In this document: piece after piece, positions 8,308-16,882 of the stretch
Layout: the number at the start of each line of letters is the position of its first letter
Numbering within the stretch: position 1 is the first letter of the stretch
Source: an uncultured Erysipelotrichaceae bacterium
GTDB lineage: Bacteria > Bacillota_I > Bacilli_A > RF39 > UBA660
Assembly (NCBI GenBank): GCA_902795755.1
Contig: CADBMO010000104.1
Span: 1-42,070, forward strand
DNA length: 42,070 nt
Direction of reading: 5' to 3'
Translations under genes and position numbers: made by a program
Notes under the pieces: generated by a model
The model's database searches: none
What the model was told of the DNA's origin: nothing
What the model saw: the letters and a program-made list of their open reading frames with translations, nothing else

Positions 8308-8775
8308 ATGAATAAAGCGTTTTTAATTGGAAGATTAACTAGAGATCCAGAATTAAGATATTCATCTAGTAATACACCAATTGTTAATTTTACAATTGCA
8401 ATTGATAGACAATTTACTAATAGAGATGGTCAAAGAGAAACTGACTTTATTAGAATAGTTGCATATAACAAGCAAGCAGAGAATATTTCTAAGTTTGTTA
8501 GTAAAGGTTCTCTTGTAGCAGTAGATGGAAGAATTCAAACTGGCAGTTATGAAGATAAAGACGGCAAACGTGTATATACTACTGATATAGTAGCTGATAG
8601 AGTACAATTTCTAGATAATAGAAATAGCTCTAATTCATCACAAAGTGATGCGTCTGGTGATGATGTATCACCAGCAGATTTCCAAAATAATGCTGAAGAA
8701 ACAAATGTTTCTGATGATGTATTTGCTGATTTTGGAAGTAGCATAGAAATTAGTGATGATGATATTGCATTTTAA
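8308..8775 (+). CDS. ssb: Single-stranded DNA-binding protein
   Basis: SSB coats single-stranded DNA in replication, recombination and repair. The N-terminal OB-fold (MNKAFLIGRLTRDPELRYS through about residue 108) is followed by a Ser/Asn/Asp-rich linker and the acidic tip EISDDDIAF, which in this family recruits repair and replication partners; the usual tip ends DDDIPF. At 155 residues it is close to Bacillus SsbA in size. It sits between rpsF and rpsR, the standard arrangement in Bacillota. Confidence 0.97.
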   Translation: MNKAFLIGRLTRDPELRYSSSNTPIVNFTIAIDRQFTNRDGQRETDFIRIVAYNKQAENISKFVSKGSLVAVDGRIQTGSYEDKDGKRVYTTDIVADRVQFLDNRNSSNSSQSDASGDDVSPADFQNNAEETNVSDDVFADFGSSIEISDDDIAF

Positions 8776-8793
8776 TAATAAGGAGGAATAAAA

Positions 8794-9009
8794 ATGGCAG
8801 AGTTTTTTAGAAAAAAGAAAAAAGTATGTCAATTATGTGCTGGAAAAAGCGTAGATTATAAAAACCCTGAAATTTTAAGAAAATATATAACTGAAAATGG
8901 TAAAATATTACCAAGAAGAGTTACAGGAGCATGCGCAAAGCACCAAAGATACATAGCTGGTGAAATTAAGAAAGCTAGAATGATAGCATTATTACCATTT
9001 TGTAAATAA
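8794..9009 (+). CDS. rpsR: 30S ribosomal protein S18 (zinc-binding form)
   Basis: Ribosomal protein S18, partner of S6. The 71 residues include C12, C15, C47 and H50 (CQLC ... CAKH), the ligand set of the zinc-containing C+ version of S18; many Bacilli carry a C- version without these cysteines. The RBS is AAGGAGG directly upstream. Last gene of the operon, followed by a terminator. Confidence 0.96.
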   Translation: MAEFFRKKKKVCQLCAGKSVDYKNPEILRKYITENGKILPRRVTGACAKHQRYIAGEIKKARMIALLPFCK

Positions 9010-9010
9010 G

Positions 9011-9035
9011 AGATTGAACATTCAATCTTTTTTTT
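9011..9035 (+). terminator. Intrinsic terminator after rpsR
   Basis: AGATTGAA and TTCAATCT (9011-9028) form a hairpin followed by a run of T to 9035. Confidence 0.9.
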
Positions 9036-9043
9036 GATATAAT
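9035..9043 (+). promoter_or_regulatory. Extended -10 promoter of the Sel1-repeat gene
   Basis: TGATATAAT shares its first T with the T-tract of the rpsR terminator. The 5' leader is under 15 bases. Confidence 0.75.
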
Positions 9044-9058
9044 TAAGTAGGTGATTTT

Positions 9059-9664
9059 ATGAATTATAAATTTAAACCAATGACTTTTAATATTGAAGAA
9101 TTAAAAGAAAAAGCTAAAAACGGTGATGGTTTCGCTTGCTATATTGTTGCAAGAAGCTATGATAGTGGCGAAAACGGGGTAGAACAAGACTTAAAGGAAG
9201 CATTTTATTGGTATCATCAAGGAACGTTATTAGGAGATCCTAAGTGTATGTATGGCGTAGGAGCCTGTTACTATTTTGGCGATTATGTACAAAAAAACGA
9301 GGAATATGCGAAAATAATGTTTGTTGCAGCCTACCCAAAGTTATTAAAAGAGGTTGATGAAATAGATGATCTAAAAAAACAATCATTTACTAAGTTTTGT
9401 TTAGGTGCATATTACTATTTTGGTTTTGGTGAAGTTGCAAAAGATGATAAAATGGCGTTTATTCTTATTGCAGAGGCTGCAAGACAAGGTCATATTGCAG
9501 CAATATATGATCTAGGTGCAAACTTTTATTATAACGGAGTTGGAACTAGTAAAAATCTAGAGTTATCTAAGTATTTTTTAACTGTAGCGGCAGATGCTGG
9601 TTTACCTAGGGCAATAAAGAAATTAGAGGAATATCAAGATACTTATAATAAACATATTAAATAA
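9059..9664 (+). CDS. Sel1-repeat (SEL1/TPR-like) protein
   Basis: A 201-residue soluble protein made of Sel1-like helical repeats, which act as protein-interaction scaffolds. Repeat signatures are seen at about residues 20-62 (GDGFACYIVARSYDSG ... DLKEAFYWYHQG), 62-95 (GDPKCMYGVGACYYFG), 110-145 (LGAYYYFGFGEVAKDD) and 146-185 (GHIAAIYDLGANFYYNGVG). There is no signal peptide, so it is probably cytosolic. GGTGAT lies 4 bases from the ATG. It is a single-gene unit between two terminators, and its partner cannot be predicted. Confidence 0.85.
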   Translation: MNYKFKPMTFNIEELKEKAKNGDGFACYIVARSYDSGENGVEQDLKEAFYWYHQGTLLGDPKCMYGVGACYYFGDYVQKNEEYAKIMFVAAYPKLLKEVDEIDDLKKQSFTKFCLGAYYYFGFGEVAKDDKMAFILIAEAARQGHIAAIYDLGANFYYNGVGTSKNLELSKYFLTVAADAGLPRAIKKLEEYQDTYNKHIK

Positions 9665-9666
9665 AG

Positions 9667-9693
9667 GAAAGCATACGCTTTCTTTTGTTTTAT
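9667..9693 (+). terminator. Intrinsic terminator after the Sel1-repeat gene
   Basis: GAAAGC, loop ATAC, GCTTTC at 9667-9682, followed by an interrupted T-rich tail. Confidence 0.85.
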
Positions 9694-9707
9694 TTATAAA
9701 AAAAATA

Positions 9708-9716
9708 TGATATAAT
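9708..9716 (+). promoter_or_regulatory. Extended -10 promoter of rplI-dnaB operon
   Basis: TGATATAAT lies 36 bases upstream of the rplI ATG, with no convincing -35. Confidence 0.75.
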
Positions 9717-9752
9717 GATATACGTAGATATGTACTTAAAGAAGGTGAAATC

Positions 9753-10193
9753 ATGAAAGTAATATTTATTAAAGATGTTAAAAAGCAGGGTAAGGCCGGA
9801 GAGATAAAAGAAGTTAAAGATGGATATGCTAAGAATTTCTTGATTAAAAACGGATATGCTGTTATGTATACATCAAGAAGTAAAGAAATATTAGATATAA
9901 ATAATAAAAAAGCTGCTGATAAAGAAGCAGCTGAAATAGAAAGATGTAATAAAATAAAAGAAGAACTTAAAAATAAAAAAATAACTTTTAAGGTTAAAAC
10001 AGGTGCTAAAGATCAAGTTTTTGGTACAATTTCAACCAAACAAATAGCAAGCGAACTTGAAAAGTTAGGGTATAAAATAGATAAAAAGAAAATTTTATTG
10101 GATGAACCAATTAGTAGTTTGGGATTTCATGATGTAACATTAAGCTTACATAAAAAAGTGCAAGCTACTGTAAGGATAGAATTAGTAAAATAA
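9753..10193 (+). CDS. rplI: 50S ribosomal protein L9
   Basis: Ribosomal protein L9, with two RNA-binding domains joined by a long helix. The N-terminal signature MKVIFIKDVKKQGKAGEIKEVKDGYAKNFLI is read directly (quoted here as MKVIFIKDV, QGKAGE and GYAKNFLI). The connecting Lys/Glu-rich helix and the C-terminal HDVTLSLHKKV segment are also seen. 146 residues is normal. RBS AAGGTGA. It heads the rplI-dnaB unit, an arrangement shared with Bacillus. Confidence 0.96.
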   Translation: MKVIFIKDVKKQGKAGEIKEVKDGYAKNFLIKNGYAVMYTSRSKEILDINNKKAADKEAAEIERCNKIKEELKNKKITFKVKTGAKDQVFGTISTKQIASELEKLGYKIDKKKILLDEPISSLGFHDVTLSLHKKVQATVRIELVK

Positions 10194-10211
10194 TAAGTAA
10201 GGAGTGATAAA

Positions 10212-11555
10212 ATGGCAGAAAGAAATATACCAAATAATTTAGATGCAGAAAAAGCCGTATTAGGGTCTGCTTTTTTATCAAAGAATGCATTACAAAAAAT
10301 ATGTGACGAATTAAGTGAAGAATCATTTTATTCAGATGCAAACGCTAAAATATTTAACGTATTAATGGAGTTAAATGATGAAGATAAACCTGTAGATATA
10401 ACTATTGTTACCAATAGGCTAAATGATAAAAAGATATTAACTCAAGTTGGAAATGTAGAGTATTTATCTGAAGTTATAGATTCAGTACCTTCTGCTTCAA
10501 ATGTTGATTATTATATAGGTATTGTAAAAGAAAAACAAGTTGGAAGAAAAATTATTGAAACTGCTAACGAAATAGCAACTGAAGCATATTCTTCAGAAGA
10601 TTCTATTTATGATGTTTTAGATAGTGCTGAGATGAAAATACTTAGAATTGGTAACTTACGTAAAGCTACTGAGTTTCAAAGAATTCAAGATGTTGCAGCA
10701 AGAGAGCAATCTAATATTGAAAAATTAGCAGAACAAGGAAATGAAATAACTGGACTTGCTACAGGATTTATAGAATTTGATAGGTTAACTGCTGGTTTGC
10801 AACCTGGTCAGTTTATTATAATTGCAGCAAGACCTGCTATGGGTAAAACTGCATTTGTACTAAATCTTGCTACTTATGCAGCAATGCATGGTGATAAACC
10901 AGTTGCAGTATTTAATTTAGAAATGACTACTGATCAATTAGCAAACAGAATACTATCTAATGTTGGTCAAATTTCTATACCAAAAATGCGTACAGGAAGA
11001 CTTGAACATAATGATTGGAGAAGACTTAATGAAGCGGTAAGTCAATTGAATAATGCCAAATTATTATTAGATGATACACCTGGTATTACAATCGGGGAAA
11101 TAAGATCTAAATGTAGGAAATTAGCTAACTCAGATGAGGGATTAGGCTTAGTAGTAATTGACTACTTACAATTGGTAACAGGACCTTCAAAAACTACTGG
11201 TAACAGACAACAAGAGGTATCTGAAATATCAAGAAGTTTAAAGATGATGGCCTTAGAGTTAGGTGTGCCAGTTATAGCAGCAGCGCAATTATCACGTGCG
11301 GTAGAATCTAGAGAAGATAAAAGACCAATAATGAGTGATTTAAGAGAATCTGGTTCTATAGAACAAGATGCTGACATAGTTTCGTTCTTATATAGGGATG
11401 ATTATTATAATAAAGAGTCAAGAAGAGAAGATGGCGCTAGTTTATCAGAATTTATAATTGGTAAAAACAGAAGTGGTCCAACTACCACGATTGAATTATT
11501 ATTTAAAGGTGCTACCAGTACGTTTGTTAACTTTCAAAAGGAAAAAGGTGAATAG
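10212..11555 (+). CDS. dnaB: Replicative DNA helicase DnaB
   Basis: Hexameric 5'-3' replicative helicase (DnaC in Bacillus subtilis nomenclature). The N-terminal domain starts NIPNNLDAEKAVLGS. The RecA-like domain carries Walker A ARPAMGKTA at about residues 205-213, VVIDYLQLV (Walker B region), and SDLRESGSIEQDADIV with the late catalytic residues. The length of 447 residues is typical. RBS GGAGTGAT lies just before the ATG. No intein or insertion was seen. Confidence 0.97.
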   Translation: MAERNIPNNLDAEKAVLGSAFLSKNALQKICDELSEESFYSDANAKIFNVLMELNDEDKPVDITIVTNRLNDKKILTQVGNVEYLSEVIDSVPSASNVDYYIGIVKEKQVGRKIIETANEIATEAYSSEDSIYDVLDSAEMKILRIGNLRKATEFQRIQDVAAREQSNIEKLAEQGNEITGLATGFIEFDRLTAGLQPGQFIIIAARPAMGKTAFVLNLATYAAMHGDKPVAVFNLEMTTDQLANRILSNVGQISIPKMRTGRLEHNDWRRLNEAVSQLNNAKLLLDDTPGITIGEIRSKCRKLANSDEGLGLVVIDYLQLVTGPSKTTGNRQQEVSEISRSLKMMALELGVPVIAAAQLSRAVESREDKRPIMSDLRESGSIEQDADIVSFLYRDDYYNKESRREDGASLSEFIIGKNRSGPTTTIELLFKGATSTFVNFQKEKGE

Positions 11556-11557
11556 TT

Positions 11558-13072
11558 ATGGGAAAAGTAATAAAACAGGGGATTATTTATACTTTATCAA
11601 TTGCACTTGCAATTACAATTATGGTTTTTGTTAACTTTGCAGATAGATATGAGTTAACACCTAAGAAGGTATATAAAGTTTATTTAGATGGTAAGGCAGT
11701 TGGTAATATAAAAAATAAGCAAGAGCTAGAAGATTATATTAACCAAGAGCAAACTGAGTTAAAATTAAAATATGGCGTAGATAAAGTATATGTACCATCA
11801 GGTGTAGATATTAAAAAATGTACTACATATGAAAAAAAAGTTTTATCAGCTGAAGAAGTACATAACATTATCACTGAAGAAAAACCTTTTACTTTAAAGG
11901 GTTATAAAATTACTATTAATCCATCAGAAGAAACTTCAACTTCTGAAAAGGATAAGTCTACAGATAATGGGGAAAAGAAAAAAATTGTAATAAACGTACT
12001 TGATAAAGATATGTTTGATAAAGCAGTTAAATCTGTAGTTAAGGCTTTTGTATCATTAGAAGATTATAATAATTTTAAAAATGATACTCAAACAGAGATA
12101 AAAGATACAGGTAAATTAATTGAGGATATTTATATTGCTCAAAATATAACTGAAAAACCTGCTTATATTTCAACCGATGAAGAAATCTTCACCGATGAAA
12201 AAACATTAACTAAATATTTGTTATTTGGTGCTGTAAAAGATGATAAATATTATACTGTTCAAGAAGGGGATACAATTGAATCTATATCTTATGCAAATAA
12301 GCTTGCAACTGCAGAATTCTTAATTGTTAACCCAGAATTTACTAGTGAAACAAACTTATTGTCTCCTGGACAGCAAGTAAAGGTAGGATTAATTAATCCT
12401 ATAATAAATGTAATTGTTGAAAAACACGAAGTTTTTGATCAAGAAAGTAGATATCAAACAATTCAAGAAGAAGATCCAAACATGGCTTTAGGAACTGAAA
12501 AAGTAGTAACAGAAGGTCAAAATGGAACTGATAGATTAACTGCTAAGATAAAATATGATAACGGAGATACTTCAAACGTAGTTGTTGTTTCTTCTGAATC
12601 AATAAAACCACCAGTTGATAGAGTTGTTAAAATAGGAACTAGATCATATTCTGGTAGTACTACGCCAGTTGTTGTCTCTGGAAACTGGGGATGGCCAACA
12701 GTATCACCATATTATGTATCTAGCCCATACGGTTATCGTTGGGGACGTGTACATGAAGGTATTGACATAGCAGGAAGCGGATCGGGTTCACCAATATTTG
12801 CTTCACAAGCAGGAACGGTAGTATCATCAATTAGTCACTGGTCTGTTGGTATTAACGTTGTTATTAACCATGGAAATGGATATTATACTACTTATGCCCA
12901 TTTAAGTTCTAAACTTGTGGGAGTAGGAGCAACGGTACAAAAAGGTCAACAAATTGGTACTATGGGATCCACTGGTCGTTCTACAGGTACTCACTTACAC
13001 TTTGGTTTATTTATTGGTGGTGAACCATATCATGGTGGCCATAGTGCGGATCCAATGCAGTTATTTAGATAA
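11558..13072 (+). CDS. Membrane-anchored LysM-G5-M23 peptidoglycan endopeptidase
   Basis: A 504-residue cell-wall hydrolase. A single N-terminal anchor (about residues 8-27) is followed by an extracellular region with a LysM peptidoglycan-binding domain (about 228-275, YYTVQEGDTIESIS), a G5-like domain (about 283-360) and a C-terminal M23/LytM zinc metallopeptidase. Metal and catalytic residues are visible: H399-x3-D403 (HEGID), H448 (YAHLS) and H479-x-H481 (HLHFG). The catalytic set is complete, so activity on peptide cross-links is expected. It starts 3 bases after dnaB and overlaps the next gene by one base (TAATG). Confidence 0.92.
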   Translation: MGKVIKQGIIYTLSIALAITIMVFVNFADRYELTPKKVYKVYLDGKAVGNIKNKQELEDYINQEQTELKLKYGVDKVYVPSGVDIKKCTTYEKKVLSAEEVHNIITEEKPFTLKGYKITINPSEETSTSEKDKSTDNGEKKKIVINVLDKDMFDKAVKSVVKAFVSLEDYNNFKNDTQTEIKDTGKLIEDIYIAQNITEKPAYISTDEEIFTDEKTLTKYLLFGAVKDDKYYTVQEGDTIESISYANKLATAEFLIVNPEFTSETNLLSPGQQVKVGLINPIINVIVEKHEVFDQESRYQTIQEEDPNMALGTEKVVTEGQNGTDRLTAKIKYDNGDTSNVVVVSSESIKPPVDRVVKIGTRSYSGSTTPVVVSGNWGWPTVSPYYVSSPYGYRWGRVHEGIDIAGSGSGSPIFASQAGTVVSSISHWSVGINVVINHGNGYYTTYAHLSSKLVGVGATVQKGQQIGTMGSTGRSTGTHLHFGLFIGGEPYHGGHSADPMQLFR

Positions 13073-13839
13073 TGGAAACAGCGGTATTATCTAGTGGAAG
13101 TAAGGGTAATAGTGTATTAATAAAAACAAAAAATACCAAGATTTTAATAGATCTTGGTATTACTAAATCTTATGCTATAGAAAAATTAAGTGAATTAAAT
13201 GTGGATCCAAATGAAATAAAAGCAATATTAATAACACATACTCATACTGATCACATACAAGGATTGAAAACATTTTTAAAAACGTATAAACCAATTTTAT
13301 ACGTTAATAAAACAATAAAACAAATATTAGACGAATACGTAGTATACGATAATTACTACATATATGAAAATGATTCATTTACAATTGATGATGTTGATGT
13401 AACTGTTATAAAAACATCTCATGATGCTAAAGGCTCTGTTGGGTTTGTTTTAAAAAATGAAAATAAATCAATGGTATATATAACTGATACAGGTTATGTA
13501 AATGAAAGATACTTTGATATATTAAAGAATCATAATTTATATATAATGGAAAGTAATCATGACCCGGAAATGCTTATAAATGGTAGGTATCCATATCATT
13601 TAAAAAGAAGGATAAGAAGTGATAAAGGACATTTATCAAACGAACAATCTGCTGAGTATTTATCTATGTTTATTGGTGATAAGACTAAAACAATAGTATT
13701 AGCACACTTATCAGATGATAATAATACTTATGAAAAAGCATTAGATACTTTAAATGCAGTTTTAGAGAATAATAATAAAAAGGTGAAAAATATTATTATT
13801 GCAAAACAAAAACAAAGAACGGATATGATAAAACTATGA
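13072..13839 (+). CDS. yycJ: YycJ/WalJ-type metallo-beta-lactamase-fold hydrolase
   Basis: MBL-fold protein of the YycJ (WalJ) group, implicated in coordinating cell wall and DNA metabolism and reported to have 5'-exonuclease activity. The metal-binding HTHTDH is at residues 56-61, with a downstream TSHDAKGSVGFVL and the LAHLSDDNN His motif. The protein has 255 residues. Its ATG overlaps the M23 gene stop (TAATG) and its stop overlaps the rlmH start (ATGA). YycJ next to RlmH is conserved in Bacillota. Confidence 0.92.
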   Translation: METAVLSSGSKGNSVLIKTKNTKILIDLGITKSYAIEKLSELNVDPNEIKAILITHTHTDHIQGLKTFLKTYKPILYVNKTIKQILDEYVVYDNYYIYENDSFTIDDVDVTVIKTSHDAKGSVGFVLKNENKSMVYITDTGYVNERYFDILKNHNLYIMESNHDPEMLINGRYPYHLKRRIRSDKGHLSNEQSAEYLSMFIGDKTKTIVLAHLSDDNNTYEKALDTLNAVLENNNKKVKNIIIAKQKQRTDMIKL

Positions 13840-14282
13840 TAAAAATAATATGTGTTGGAAAATTAAAAGAACAATATTTAAAAGATGCCTTAATGGAATA
13901 TGGTAAAAGACTTAGTAAGTATTCTAAATTAGAAATTGTTGAACTACCTGATTATAGCTACGATGAAGTTAAAACGGTATTAGAAGAAGGTAAAAAAATA
14001 ATGTCTAAGATAAAAGACGATGATTATGTAATTACCCTTGATATAAATGGAAAAGAATTAAATTCAATAGAGTTTTCAGATTTTATAGATAAGAACAATT
14101 CAAAAAACATGGTTTTTGTAATAGGTGGTTCTTATGGATTATCAAGTGAAGTAAAACAAAGAAGTAATTATTCGTTATCTTTTTCAAGATTAACTTTTCC
14201 ACATCAATTATTTAGAATAATGTTATTAGAACAAATATACCGTGGATTTAAAATAATAAATAGAGAAAGTTATCATAAGTAG
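13836..14282 (+). CDS. rlmH: 23S rRNA (pseudouridine-1915-N3)-methyltransferase RlmH
   Basis: SPOUT-family methyltransferase acting on pseudouridine 1915 of 23S rRNA in the assembled ribosome. Family features are the ICVGKLK start, TLDINGKELNS, FVIGGSYGLS with the trefoil-knot SAM loop, LTFPHQLFRIMLLEQIYR and the terminal ESYHK. At 148 residues it is slightly shorter than the usual 155-159. It overlaps yycJ by four bases. Its last codons form one arm of the terminator. Confidence 0.96.
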   Translation: MIKIICVGKLKEQYLKDALMEYGKRLSKYSKLEIVELPDYSYDEVKTVLEEGKKIMSKIKDDDYVITLDINGKELNSIEFSDFIDKNNSKNMVFVIGGSYGLSSEVKQRSNYSLSFSRLTFPHQLFRIMLLEQIYRGFKIINRESYHK

Positions 14283-14296
14283 CTTTCTTTTTTTTG
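14264..14296 (+). terminator. Intrinsic terminator overlapping the end of rlmH
   Basis: AGAAAGTTA (14264-14272) pairs with TAGCTTTCT (14280-14288, one G-U), then a T run. The upstream arm is coding sequence. Confidence 0.85.
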
Positions 14297-14307
14297 TATA
14301 TTTATTA

Positions 14308-14316
14308 TGGTATAAT
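14308..14316 (+). promoter_or_regulatory. Extended -10 promoter of the EEP-ung operon
   Basis: TGGTATAAT lies about a dozen bases after the rlmH terminator T-tract. Confidence 0.7.
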
Positions 14317-14343
14317 ATATATAATTTAAAGAGGTGATGTTGT

Positions 14344-15063
14344 TTGAAAATAATGACTTTTAATATTAAAAACTCATACTCTTTATTTAATTGGAAGAAA
14401 AAAATAGATAGTGCAATATCGTTAATTAATAATGAAGATCCAGATATTATTGGCACTCAAGAATTAACTAAAAAAGCGAAAAAACATATTGGGAGAATTT
14501 TAACTAATTATATAATAGTTGGTAAACCTAGAGGAAGCTTTCTATTTAGTAATGAGTATAATTGTGTTTTATTAAAGAAAAAACTATTTAAAGAGTATAG
14601 TACCAAGACATATTCTTTATCTAATAATATTGATAAACTGGGTACTAAGTTTAAAAGTGCAGTCTTTCCAAGGATATGTACGGTGTTACATTTAACTTAT
14701 AAATCAAAAAAGTATTTAATAATTAATACACACCTAGATAATGCATTAGAAATAAATAGAATTAAGCAATTAAACAAGCTAAATGAAATAATTGATATAG
14801 AAAAACAAGAAGATGAATTACTAATAATCATGGGTGATTTTAATATGACTTTAAGATCTGATTTAAGACTATTTAAAGAACGTAATAATTTGAATTGTAC
14901 CAATAACTTAGATAGTACATTAATAGATTTTCCAAAAAGAAAACAAATAGATTATATATTTACATCAAAAGATATAAAATTTGTTAATTATTATAAAATA
15001 GTTAAGAAGTATAATGATACATATGCAAGTGATCATTATCCAGTAGTATTAATAACAAAGTAG
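14344..15063 (+). CDS. Endonuclease/exonuclease/phosphatase (EEP) family protein
   Basis: EEP-fold hydrolase of 239 residues. Visible motifs are MTFNI (Asn ligand), GTQE (Glu metal ligand), NTHLD, GDFN and the C-terminal QIDYIF plus SDHYPV, so the metal-dependent phosphodiesterase active site is complete. No signal peptide or membrane span is seen, so it is likely cytosolic. The start is TTG, supported by GAGGTGAT 5 bases upstream; an ATG three codons later is possible. It is followed 8 bases later by ung, which hints at a DNA-repair role, but the substrate is not determined. Confidence 0.85.
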   Translation: MKIMTFNIKNSYSLFNWKKKIDSAISLINNEDPDIIGTQELTKKAKKHIGRILTNYIIVGKPRGSFLFSNEYNCVLLKKKLFKEYSTKTYSLSNNIDKLGTKFKSAVFPRICTVLHLTYKSKKYLIINTHLDNALEINRIKQLNKLNEIIDIEKQEDELLIIMGDFNMTLRSDLRLFKERNNLNCTNNLDSTLIDFPKRKQIDYIFTSKDIKFVNYYKIVKKYNDTYASDHYPVVLITK

Positions 15064-15071
15064 GTGATGAT

Positions 15072-15722
15072 ATGTTTCATAACGGATGGGATGAAGTGTT
15101 ACAAGAAGAAATGAAAAAAGATTATTTTAAATATATAAGGGAGTTTGTAACCGAAGAAAGAAATAATAAAACAATATATCCACCAGCAGAGGATTTATTT
15201 AACGCATTTAAACTGACTGACTTTAAAGATATTAAAGTTGTAATACTTGGTCAGGATCCTTATCATGGTGAAAAGGAAGCAATGGGATTATCTTTTTCTG
15301 TTAGAAAAGGAGTTAGAACTCCACCATCTCTTAGAAATATATTTAAAGAATTAAAAGATGATTTAGGTATAGAAAGAACAGATACAGATTTATCAGATTG
15401 GGCAAAGCAAGGTGTATTTCTTTTAAATACTGTTTTAACTGTTGAAAAAGATAAGGCTAATTCTCATAAAGATATTGGATGGGAAATATTTACGGACTAC
15501 GTAATAAAACAGATTAATGATAAACTAAATAATGTGGTGTTTATTTTGTGGGGAAGACAAGCTAGAGACAAAAAAAGATTGATTACAAATAAATCTCATT
15601 ATATAATAGAATCTGCACATCCATCTCCGTTATCTGCATATAATGGATTTTTTGGAAGTAAACCATTTTCTAAGACAAATGATTATCTAAAAAAGAATAA
15701 TAGAGGGGAAATTAATTTTTAA
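15072..15722 (+). CDS. ung: Uracil-DNA glycosylase
   Basis: Family 1 uracil-DNA glycosylase that removes uracil from DNA to begin base-excision repair. The active-site loop GQDPYH contains catalytic D62 and H65; the leucine/His loop HPSPLSAY has H183; NGFFGSKPFS follows. 216 residues is normal. GGTGAT is placed 4 bases from the ATG. Co-transcribed with the EEP gene upstream and the unknown gene downstream. Confidence 0.97.
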   Translation: MFHNGWDEVLQEEMKKDYFKYIREFVTEERNNKTIYPPAEDLFNAFKLTDFKDIKVVILGQDPYHGEKEAMGLSFSVRKGVRTPPSLRNIFKELKDDLGIERTDTDLSDWAKQGVFLLNTVLTVEKDKANSHKDIGWEIFTDYVIKQINDKLNNVVFILWGRQARDKKRLITNKSHYIIESAHPSPLSAYNGFFGSKPFSKTNDYLKKNNRGEINF

Positions 15723-15734
15723 GAAGGTGATTAT

Positions 15735-16868
15735 ATGGCATTTATACCAACTGCGTTTCCTTACTTTGGAAAACCGGTTGAAGTAAAAAACAAAACTATA
15801 CTGTACCAGGATACAGTACTTAATTTAAAGGATTTGGGTGAAAACATTAGAGTTTCTTCTTTATATGTTGTTGAAGATGAATTACAAAAATGTTTAGAAA
15901 TTGTATTAAAAAATAATTCAGATGTAGTTTTTAATACTATTCAATATTCTAAGAATGATAAAAAAGTATTTTTTTATACTAATAAGGAATTAGACTTTGA
16001 TGCTTGGTATGACAAAGATAAAAAAGTAGTAGAAACAATTGATAATACAAGTGACATAATAAATAAAATAGAAGCGTCATTTAAAAATGAATATACGCAA
16101 GATTGTATTTCGTTAAAAAAATATATAGACATAACTTTTTCATATTATGATAAACTTAATAAACTAGAATCAGAATTCGAAAAGAAAATAAAATTCAAGT
16201 TAAATGCTTTTAGCGTTTCAATTACCGCTCACGAAGATGGTGTTATGCATATATACATAAATGAAATGGGTTCCAAAGGCGTTGGTTATGATTTTAAACT
16301 AATTAACGATGACGTTGTGGTAATTAAAACTGAAGGTGATGCAAAAAGTAATATAATTCAATTAATTGGTACTGAGGTAGAAGAACTATTAACTAAATAT
16401 AAAAAGTTTTATGATCTTGAAGTGTTATTTAATGGCTTTGATGCAGGAATATATTATATTCATAGAACCCAAATGTGTAGTGATGCTAGCGTTTCTTTAG
16501 CATACTATAAGGATATTGATGAAAAGTTAAGGATTAGATTTAATAATGAGCAAAGTAATAAATACGAAATAGAATGTAATTCTCACAAAGTAAGTGAGTA
16601 TTTGAATAAAAACATGGATAGGATTTTAAATGAAGTGATGATTCCTATATCTAAAACGCCAATATATGTTCAAAAAGAATTAATAATGGAAAAAGAAAGA
16701 CAAGAAAGGTTAGAGGAACAAATAAGATTAGAGACATTAAGAAAAAAAGAAAAGGAAGAAAGATTAGCAGAAGAAGCTAGAATTAAATACGAAGAAAAAG
16801 AGGCAAAAAAAGAAAAGTATATTCCATTTTATAAATATTTTAAAAATAAGAAAAAGGATAACAAATAG
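15735..16868 (+). CDS. Hypothetical protein with charged C-terminal coiled coil
   Basis: A 377-residue protein that I do not recognise. The first ~130 residues are predicted mixed alpha/beta, beginning MAFIPTAFPYFGKPVEV. A central region (about 160-310) contains HEDGVMHIYINEMGSKG. Residues ~318-365 form a highly charged Glu/Arg/Lys helix typical of a single coiled coil, ending in a basic tail. No signal peptide or membrane span. It starts 12 bases after ung behind AAGGTGAT and ends in a bidirectional terminator, so it is the third gene of the EEP-ung unit. A repair link is only guilt by association. Confidence 0.75.
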   Translation: MAFIPTAFPYFGKPVEVKNKTILYQDTVLNLKDLGENIRVSSLYVVEDELQKCLEIVLKNNSDVVFNTIQYSKNDKKVFFYTNKELDFDAWYDKDKKVVETIDNTSDIINKIEASFKNEYTQDCISLKKYIDITFSYYDKLNKLESEFEKKIKFKLNAFSVSITAHEDGVMHIYINEMGSKGVGYDFKLINDDVVVIKTEGDAKSNIIQLIGTEVEELLTKYKKFYDLEVLFNGFDAGIYYIHRTQMCSDASVSLAYYKDIDEKLRIRFNNEQSNKYEIECNSHKVSEYLNKNMDRILNEVMIPISKTPIYVQKELIMEKERQERLEEQIRLETLRKKEKEERLAEEARIKYEEKEAKKEKYIPFYKYFKNKKKDNK

Positions 16869-16882
16869 ATTGTTATCCTTTT
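16852..16882. terminator. Bidirectional terminator between convergent genes
   Basis: A 13-bp perfect stem, AAAAGGATAACAA (16852-16864) and TTGTTATCCTTTT (16870-16882), has a 5-base loop. A and T tracts on both sides serve the + strand gene ending at 16868 and the - strand gene ending at 16881. Confidence 0.92.
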
